64,000 nucleotides of DNA. Source: Paratrimastix pyriformis. Lineage: Eukaryota > Preaxostyla > Paratrimastigidae. The DNA is taken from positions 620,001 to 684,000 of the forward strand of contig JAPMOS010000004.1 of assembly GCA_027972325.1 (NCBI GenBank), given 5' to 3'. A program made the position numbers and the translations under genes. This document shows, in pieces, positions 56,538 through 64,000 of this stretch (position 1 is its first letter; each line of letters begins with the position of its first letter). The notes beneath the pieces were generated by a model. The model saw only the letters and a program-made list of their open reading frames with translations, had not been told where the DNA came from and ran no database searches.

Positions 56538-59500
56538 AGGCACCTCGACGGCTTGGACAGCCTCACCGCCGGTATCGGCGTCTGCTGCCCCAACGCCGGA
56601 GGGAGCCGGCTGCTGGTGGGGGGTCGGAGCAAACGACCGCGCCAGGACGAGGCCGCCGCGAGCCCCCGCCATGCGGGGCGGGGTGTCGTCATCGAACGAG
56701 CTGACGGGGGGCAGCTGGATGGAGGTGGGCGAGGGGGCCGGGATCTGCATCCGGCCGGCCGTCCCGGGCGTGGCGGCGGCAAGCAGCGTTGGGCCGCGAC
56801 GGGGCGGGAAGGTCCCCGCGGCAGCCGGTGTGGCTCGGGGTCGCAGACCATCGGAAGACCGCGCCGTCGCGGGTGGCGGGGGACTCGAGGGGGCCTGGGG
56901 CTGCGCCGGGGTGCTCGTGGTCGGGATGGTCGGAACGGCTGCACCGGGGGCAGAGGCGGTCCCGGCCGCTAGGTGCCGGGCCGACAGGGGGCCCGAAGAG
57001 GGGCAGGCCGAGCGGGGCGTGGCGGCGGCTTGAAAGGACCCGCGTGGTGAGGCCTCCGAGACGCTCGCTGGGGCAGCGGCAGCGGCGGCGGGAATGGGGC
57101 CGGGCGCACGGCGTGAGACGGCGCTCAGGGACGGTGATGGCGGGGCGGCGGCTGCGGCGGCGGGAACGGCGGAAGCGTCGCCCGCGAGGGGGGAGATCTC
57201 GGTGCTGGCTACAGGCCGCTCGGCCGGGGTGGCGGTCGTTGCCAAGTTGCCCGTGGGTCCACCCCCAGTCGCGGCTGGGGACACGACGGGGAGCCCCGCG
57301 GCTGCGGCTGCAAAGAAGCTGCCGGCCTGCAGGGGCAGCCAGGAGGCCTGGGCCATGGGGGGGAAGGGCATCCCGGGTCCGGCAAGCCCTGGGCCCCCGG
57401 GGCCGAGCATGGGGGCAGCCAGGTAGACCAGCGGCATGGCCATGTTGGGCGGCAGCACCACCACCGAGGCGCCCGCCGGGGCCGGGACCGCCTGGCTGGC
57501 GTCGTGGATGGCCGATGCGCGGAGGGCTTGGGAGGGCGCCGCTCGGGGGCCACTACGAGCCGTCAGGGCGGGGAGTTCCGTGGTGGGGAGGGGCGGCTCT
57601 GCGGTAGGCGGCGAGGCAGCGGCGGCGGCGGCCTCGGCGGGGGGCGCGGCGTCCGGGGTGAATGCCCGGGGCCGCGGGGTGGACAGGGTCGGGTGCTGAG
57701 GCGCACCTGCTGGGACTGCGGGACCCCGGGGGGTGGCCAACCAGGGGGCCGGTGGGGTTGGAGGTGGGCCCGAGCGGACCAGCGCAGCGAGGGGCTGCGG
57801 GGCGGGGGACGGGACCGCCCGGCGGGGCGGGAGGTCGGGCCGGGGCGAGGCGGCGAGCGAGGCCCCGGCCGAGTCGCGTCGGATGGAGGAGGCCGACGAG
57901 GGCCGCGAGGAGCCGGCTTGGGCCGCTGCGGTAGCGGTGGCGGCGGTGGCGGCGGTGGGCTGACGGGCCGAGGCGGGCCGTGGTGCCGCCGGGTCGCGGC
58001 GCGCAGTGGCGGAGGGAGGCCGGGCCCCATCGGGGGCACCGCCTCGGGCCGAGGGCGGGCGCATCGAGGCTGCTGAGGGTGGCCGCTGCACCTGGGGCTG
58101 GGGCTGAGGACCCTGGGGCTGGGGCTGTGGACCCTGGGGCTGGGGCTGTGGACCCTGAGACGCCGGTGGGGGCAGCGAGGCCGGGGCGGGCGGGGGGAGG
58201 TGGGCGGCCGGGGGCGGCATCTCGCGGCGGGCCGAGGGCGGCCTGGGCATGGGCGGCGGGGGCAGGACGGGGGGCAGGATCGGGGCGGCGCCGAATGGGG
58301 GAGTCGAGATATCGGCGGGTGCCGGCGCCCCGGGCGGGGGGCGGATGCGGGACGGCGTGGGTGTTCGCTCGGGTGGGCGGATGACGGGGCGGGCGAGGCC
58401 GGTCGCGAGGAGGCGGCCGGCTGGGGCGGGGCGGCGGGGTAGAGGGGAGCCGCCTCGGAGACACGCAGGAAGGCGACCAGGGGCGTCGAGGGCGGGGTGG
58501 CCGTCGCATTGCCCCCGGCCTGCAGCCGAGACGACCCGCCCTCGGACGGCGCCAAGGCCGACGCGGCGGGCGAATCGGGGCGGCTGGGCTCACAGGGTGG
58601 CATGTCAGCAGCCGGGGCCGTCCCGTTGGCCCGGGGCAGAGGGCCCGCCGCGGGTGTGCAGGGGGGGATGGGCGAGGCGGGCCGCGGTGGCATGTGGGTC
58701 GCCGGGGCGGGCGGCGGAGGGGAGGAGACGGAGAGGCATTCGTCGAACCCGCGGGAGGAGGCCGACCCCGCCGCGGCCCCCCGGGGGGACAGCTCCAGCT
58801 CGGCCGGGGGAAGCTCGGGCGTGTCGGGGAAGGCCGTGCTGACGCAGGGGCCCTTGGGGGAGACCGGCGGGACGCTGGTCACCACCGGGGCCGCGGGCAC
58901 GTGGAGGAGGGCCGGGGGGGCCGCGGCCAGGGCCCGCAGCATGGCGGGCGGTTCGTCGTCGGCCTCGCTGCCCCCCTGGGGACCAGCCTCCGGAGCCAAG
59001 GGGCCCGTGGGTGGCTCGGGTTGTTCCGTGGGCTCGGCGCGGGCGGTGGCGGGGATGCCGGCCGGGGGGGTGGGCACGGGGATGTCGGCCGGGGGGGTGG
59101 GCACGGGGGTGGGCGTGGCGATGTAGTACGGGGATGCCGGGTCACACCGGGCCGCCTCGCCCTCCGGGGCCGCCCCGGCCACCATCATCCGGCCCCGGGC
59201 CGAGACGGGCCGCGGTCGGATGGCGGCTCGGGCCGAGGCCGGGGATGAGGGCGCCGAGGCAGTCGCAGCCGCAGCTGGGAGGGCCGGAGCGGCGGGCAGC
59301 GGCGGCAGATCATCGGGGGCCCAGCCGGCCTCGCCGTCCTCGGGGATGTTCTCCTGGTGCTCCTCCTCGGCCCGGGTGGGGCTCCGGGGGGGCGGGTGGA
59401 TCCGGCCCAGGCGGGGCAGGGTGGCCGGCACGGGCAGGGCCACGGGCAGAGGGGCCGCCAGGGGGCGGGGGCCCTCGGAGCGGGTCGAGAAGACCGACGA

Positions 59501-62500
59501 CGCCGACACCGAGCCCGACGAGGCGGCGGTCCCCAGCAGCGAGGCCTGGGGCTGCTGGGGCTGCTGGGGCTGCTGTGGCTGCTGTGGCTGTTGCGGCGGT
59601 TGTGGGGGCCGCACCTGGGCGGGGGCGGGGGAGCTCGCACGGGCCACAGCCGCGGGGGGCAGGGGCAGGGGCAGGCAGGGCGCCGCTGGGGGCAGCGCCT
59701 CGAGGGCGTCGGGGACGGGGGTCGGCAGGGCAAGCGGCTCGGCCTCGGCCTCCTCCTCTTCCCCCGCGTCCTCCTCGTCCCCCTCGGAGGGGGGCGGCAG
59801 GGGCGGCTCGGCAGGGAGATCTGGTCCAAGTCGTTCTTGTTGTTGTTCTTGCTGCTGCTGGGCGGCGTACCCGTCGAGGCGCATGTTGAGCTGCTGCATC
59901 TGGGCGGCCAGCATGCCGATGGAATGCTGCGCGTCGGGCGATGAGCGGCATGAAGTAGGACAGGGCAGTGGGAGGGCGCAGGCGAGGGAACGGGAGTGGA
60001 CCGCTCCAGGGGCGAGACCGCGGACATGAAAAATGGATGGGATGGGTGGATGGGTGGATGGGTGGATGGGTGGATGGGTGGATGGGTGGATGCCGGACCT
60101 GGAAGATGCTCTGCAGCTGGGCCACAGCAACGGCCTGCCCGCCCATCTGCTGAGTGGCGCCCGGAGCCGCCAGGGTCCCGAAGGCAGGTCGGGTCGGCAT
60201 CAGGGCTGGGGCCAGGAACTCCGCCCCCGGGGGCCTGGTGCCCGTCAACCCGCCGGCCACGGCCGCCTCGGCCGCAGCCTCGACCTCGGCCAACTCGGCC
60301 GCCTCCTCGGCCTCCGACAGGGTGCCGACCGGCCCGCGGGGAGCCCCGCCCTCGGCATCGGGCTCCTCCTCGAGGACGGGCGACATGGCCGGGGCAGCCG
60401 ACAGCCCCCCAGCGCCCCGCCGGCCCGTCGACAGGGACGACCGGGGCGTCTCTGGGTCATCGGCCTGCTGCCCGCCATCGCCCTGCGGGGGCGAGGCGGA
60501 GGCATCGGGACGTGCGCTTGCGGTGGTGGTGCCTCGAGGGGTCGAGGATTGGCGCAGGGGCGAGGGGGAGCGGGCCGGGCTGGTGCGCGTCTGAGGCTGG
60601 GGGGCGGGTGGCGTCGGGGGCGCGAAGTCGCGTGTCGTTGGGGGCGGCGACAGTCCGGCCGGCCGCTGGGAGGGCGGGGAGCCCGGGGTGGCCGTGGGGA
60701 CAGGCGGAGAGGAGGGGGTCGCGGGCGCAGGAGGGGCGGCGGCGGGGAGGGTGGTGGTGGTGGAGTACTGGAGGGTGGGCAGCAGCGAGTATGTCTGCCG
60801 GGCGTGCTGGGCGTCCCGGATGGCGGGCGCGTTGTCCTGGGGAGGGGGGTCACAGGAAGTCCAACAGGAATGCGAGAGGATGAAGATTCCGGGAAGCCTG
60901 GCGTGACGGTGACGGTGACGGTGGCGGTGGCGCGTGAGGGGGCGGACCTCGGGGCAGCTGTTTGGGGGCAGCAGGCACACCACCCAGAGGGCCCGGCCGG
61001 GGCCGCCGAGGAAAGGCTTGAGCAGCTTGGTCAGGGAGCAGTCCCGGTAGGGCAGGTGCAGGGGCGGATAACTGTGCAGCGGCGGGGAGGGGCAGAGGAG
61101 AAGGGTGGTGATCGTGAACCGATTTCACCCTCAGGGGCGCGACAAGGAGGCGAGCGGTGGAGGAGGCGGCGGCGCGGTCTGACCGACCTCTGCATGGCGC
61201 TGCTTGCGGTGGATGTCGAGCGGGGCGAGATTCCGTCCCGTGGGGTGGTGGCCCCCTCGGCGCCCCTTGCCCCCGACAGGGTGAGCGTGCAGGCCGCCTT
61301 GGCCAGCTGGGCCACCACCTGCCGCAGGGCGAAGAGGCTCCGCGCGGCCACCGTCGATGCGGCCGCAGCCGATGGGCCGCCGCTCCCCTCGGGCGCCGTC
61401 CCGTGCAGGGCGCATGGCGCTGGGGGCCCAGAGGAGGCCGTCATATGTGCGTGTGAAAACGGGCGAGACCCGAGCGGGTGGGGATGACAAGGAGTGGGGG
61501 CAGGGGGCGGGACGGACAGGCCACGGAAGGCACGGGGCCGCGGCACGTGCAGATGCGCCGCTCGAGGCCGGCCAGATCGGCAAAAAGCAGCCGGGCTGCC
61601 CGCGGCCAGCCAGGCCCCCACCCCGCCCCCCAAAACACAACAGTCCGCATGCAGGAGGAGAAGATGAGACCAGAGAATGGGCGAAGCGTGCGGCGGGGTC
61701 GTCAGGGCGGCGGGTGCAGACGGGTGGCCGTGTGGTCGTCCTCGCGTGCGTGGCGGGGCGGCTCCACTGTCGCCGGCTGGGTGGCCTCCCAGCTTGGCGA
61801 GCCGCCGTGCCGCCAGGCCAGGTAGACTGCAAAGAGTCCATGCGACCGGGTTGGGGTCGCGGGGAACACGTCCGGCAGCGGCATCGTGTACTGTTCGGTG
61901 CAGGGGGTGGCGGGGAGGTGGAGGCGATGGGTATGGCAGGGAGTATGGAGGTGATGACATGCCGGGGGGGGGGGGGGGGGGGGGGGGGGGCATGCAGACC
62001 TTCTGGCGGACGCCGAAGCGGTAGCACTTCATGGCGTGCTGCAGGGTGGGGCATTCGGTGAGGCCCAGTCCGGCAACGTGGAACCGGTCCTCGGGCCCCG
62101 ACCAGCGCACCTTCAGGCCCACCGGGTAGGCGGGCCGCCCCTCGCGATCCCGGAAGGCTGCGTCAAGGGTGGCGCGGGGGACCCCAAAGCAGGGACAGAT
62201 ATGAGCACTGAGAGCACAAGAGCAGCAGCCATGGGCGCGAGATGCTTCTGTGTGGTGGGAAGGGGCGGCGGGAGGCGGCAGACCCTCGACGGGTGGCGGG
62301 TGGAGCAGATCGTAGATGCGGTCGTCGTGCAGCAGGGCGTACGAGCAGAAGACGCTGCAAGGGTAGTGCCGGGATCAGGACGGGGAGCACGAGACGAGGG
62401 TCGGTATGCAGACCGAACGGGGATGCTCTTCGCCTTGATTTGCTTATACAGGTAGGCCAGACTTCTCGGGATCAGCCCCAGATTGTCGGGTGGCGACTGG

Positions 62501-63140
62501 CGGACGAAATCGTGAGGAGAGGGGAGAGCGGCGGCGGGGGGATGCCGACCATGAGATCCGGGACGGGGCGGCCCCCTTCTCCGTAAGTCAGCTCGAAGCC
62601 GTCCATGGTGTGGGTTTTCCCGGCGCCAGCCGGCCCATAGGCGATGATCGCGCCTGCAGGGGTGAGGGGTGCGTTGTGTGGTGGTGGATACAAACCGGAA
62701 ATGCCCGTCAGGAGACTATCGACCATCTCGGGAGTCTTAGAACGAAGAAAAACCTACGAAAGATAGACTCGGATGGAAGGCCCAGATCGGCGACCTCTTC
62801 CTGGTTGGCAGATTCATCCAACACGGCATCAAAAGCGTAGTCCTGAGATACGACGGGACCTGGTCCGCCCTTGGCTTGGTATCGTTGAGTTGTGAGTCTG
62901 GTGTGTTTAAGAAGTCGGCGGGAACGTGTGTGAAACAAACCGGATGCTGGTATCAGTTATGCATGAAAGGTGTGGTGAACCAGTTTCCTCCTCGGCAATA
63001 AGCGGAGGGCGAATACGAAGCGAGACAGAAACTGGGGCCGATCTCAACGCCAGCGCCTTACAGCCCGCGAAACAAGGCGGCTCGAAGCGGCTGGAAGAGC
63101 GAAAATTACTGAGAGGGCTATCCGACGGTGAGCAAATTTG
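54155..63140 (-). CDS. Divergent kinesin with degenerate switch motifs and giant low-complexity tail
   Basis: The motor is spread over small exons: SVSLRIRPPLIAEEE (about 63045-63000); DYAFDAVLDESANQEE joined to VFLRSKTPEMVDSLLTGISG; P-loop AIIAYGPAGAGKTHTM (about 62660-62600); TRSHGLFAVYLAW (about 61850-61810); LLFADLAGLERR (about 61590-61555); SLFALRQVVAQLAKA; and LPYRDCSLTKLLKPFLGG (about 61060-60990). The Walker A is intact, but switch I lacks the usual N..SS before RSH and switch II reads DLAGLE instead of DLAGSE, so ATP hydrolysis or motility may be impaired, as in KIF26-type kinesins. About 6.7 kb of proline/alanine/serine-rich coding sequence follows: two overlapping open frames (60130-57563 and 58250-54681) that must join by an intron at about 58.2-58.5 kb. 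The tail has a short coiled coil (MQQLNMRLDGYAAQ) and a YNR[FL][MI]E motif twice. Stop TGA 54157-54155. The start exon was not found. Confidence 0.72.
56437..56533. repeat. GGCAGA hexanucleotide array, coding Pro-Leu
   Basis: About sixteen GGCAGA units. On the minus strand they encode an alternating Pro-Leu run in the kinesin tail. Confidence 0.9.
60030..60092. repeat. GGATGGGT octanucleotide array
   Basis: Seven copies of an 8-bp unit, in an intron at the start of the kinesin tail between the QLQSIFQ and DAQHSIGML exons. Confidence 0.9.
61964..61990. repeat. G27 homopolymer
   Basis: The longest homopolymer in the window (27 G on +). On the kinesin's coding strand it is a C run shortly after the GTCTGCATG donor following VRQK. 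Confidence 0.9.
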
Positions 63141-63244
63141 AATTCAAGGACGGCCTCAGGTGGTGTTCGACGAACTAGCCTTTTGGCAAAATACAACCTG
63201 GAGAGAATGAATTCAATAACATTTAAATATATCTCCCAACAAAT

Positions 63245-64000
63245 TCACTCGCAAACGCTTGGAGCGGTATCGGGGGTTTCCGTGGCGCCAGTTGAAGACC
63301 AAGTGACAAGAGACGCCCAAAGGGCGGCGCAATAAAGGAGGCATCGTGGATCGACCCGAAAGGAGGGAGTGTGAGGAAAAGGTCGAGTGGAAGCCGGCGT
63401 GCCCGGATCGCCCGCACCCATGAAAATCATGGAGCCAGGGATACGTTCTAAATAGTAGGCGAAATCCTCCGACCTGAATGGAAGTCCGAACGCAAATGAA
63501 AGTAGTGCCCATTTTGGCCAGGGACAGACCATGGCCCGGTGGCCAGCTTGTCCGTGACGTGGCTCTCACCCAGCAAAGACCCAGCCACCCTGGAAGCAGA
63601 TGAAGGGTCCATGAAAATGAGGCGCTTTTGTGATGGGGTCCCGGATGTGCCGACCTGAGCAGGTGCTCCGTGCACCGGGGCTCGTTCACGCAGCTGGGGT
63701 ACCCACGATGATACGAAATGCGCGCCTCCAGCTCATGAACGGCCGCGGTCGTTTGGACAATGTGCGCAATGTTGTCCTCCAAGAGCCGTCGCGTAGTCGG
63801 TACCGTTGTCCGCACCGTACCCAAGAGAGTCCCCTGGGGCCCGAACAAAATGGAGGCAAGACAGGGGCGGTCTCATCAGACCTGCGGCGGTGTGACATTG
63901 CCTGTCGTGCCGGCGTGGATGCTGCACACATTGCAGACAGCGATCTCCCCAGGGCGCACCCGCCGAGCGACGGTGGCGTCCAAGCGCAGGACGAGCTCCG
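63245..64000 (-). CDS. M20D family amidohydrolase (N-terminal part outside window)
   Basis: The C-terminal half of a metal-dependent aminoacylase or IAA-amino-acid/hippurate hydrolase type enzyme, which cleaves N-acyl amino acids. ELVLRLDATVARRVRPGEIA and TGNVTPPQ cover the dimerisation-domain start. An intron (GTCTGATGAG to CCCCAG) leads to GTLLGTVRTTVPTTRRLLED, then YHRGYPSCVNEP, the family's yP..N motif. Two more introns join EHLLRVAGSLLGESHVTD and ATGPWSEDFAYYLERIPGSM. SEDFAYY carries the conserved Glu-Asp of the second metal site region. The end has IFMGAGD, then PHTPSFRVDPRCLLYCAALW with the metal-ligand His in PHTPSF. TGA at 63247-63245. I cannot tell the substrate. The gap to the kinesin's first seen exon is about 100 bp. 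Confidence 0.85.

Noticed and set aside
54723-56972. 749-residue plus-strand open frame
   Set aside because: It is the antisense shadow of the kinesin tail, composed of Gly/Arg-rich low complexity with no domain.

Overview
The window reads as nuclear DNA of a GC-rich, intron-dense flagellated protist. Coding frames are broken every 100-400 bases by short spliceosomal introns of about 40-90 nt. Exons use almost only G or C at third codon positions, while intergenic DNA is AT-richer. Neighbouring genes are often only 40-250 bp apart. A ciliary transition-zone protein (CEP290-like), a KIF6-type kinesin-9, a TmcB-like membrane protein and a hybrid histidine kinase together fit a free-living flagellate. 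A preaxostylan metamonad such as Paratrimastix is my best guess, but it is an inference; no rRNA or marker gene here proves it.

Layout. 1-6444 (-): TmcB-like multi-pass membrane protein, cut by the window start. 6498-7216: a 711-bp element with 13-bp inverted repeats between two TTAA sites (piggyBac-type MITE). 7304-12801 (-): ZZ zinc finger plus SANT/Myb protein with a long disordered tail. 12802-13249: divergent promoter. 13250-17099 (+): HBS1 ribosome-rescue GTPase. 17654-18059 (-): small RRM protein. 18414-23534 (-): KIF6-like kinesin. 23776-25456 (+): FKBP-type TPR co-chaperone with a tandemly triplicated C-terminal exon. 25582-41374 (+): CEP290-like coiled-coil protein over about 15.8 kb. 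Inside its 820-nt intron at 31572-32391, on the opposite strand, lies a complete four-exon RAMP4/SERP gene (31813-32201). 41417-43445 (+): tRNA-splicing endonuclease subunit Sen54. 44030-51027 (-): PAS-HisKA-HATPase-REC hybrid histidine kinase. 51099-54128 (-): GPI transamidase subunit GAA1. 54155 to about 63140 (-): divergent kinesin with altered switch motifs and a low-complexity tail of roughly 2,000 residues. 63245 to beyond 64000 (-): M20D amidohydrolase, cut by the window end.

The genes are housekeeping or ciliary and do not form one pathway, although the KIF6, TPR and CEP290 genes are adjacent. The strongest unexpected signals are: a shared 5' splice-site consensus GTCYGY in place of the usual GTRAGT; the antisense nested RAMP4 gene; the phase-2 exon triplication in the TPR gene; the TTAA-flanked element just upstream of the TmcB-like start; and the kinesin with a degenerate motor and giant tail. 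Long G or C homopolymers (17-27 nt) and microsatellites recur in introns.
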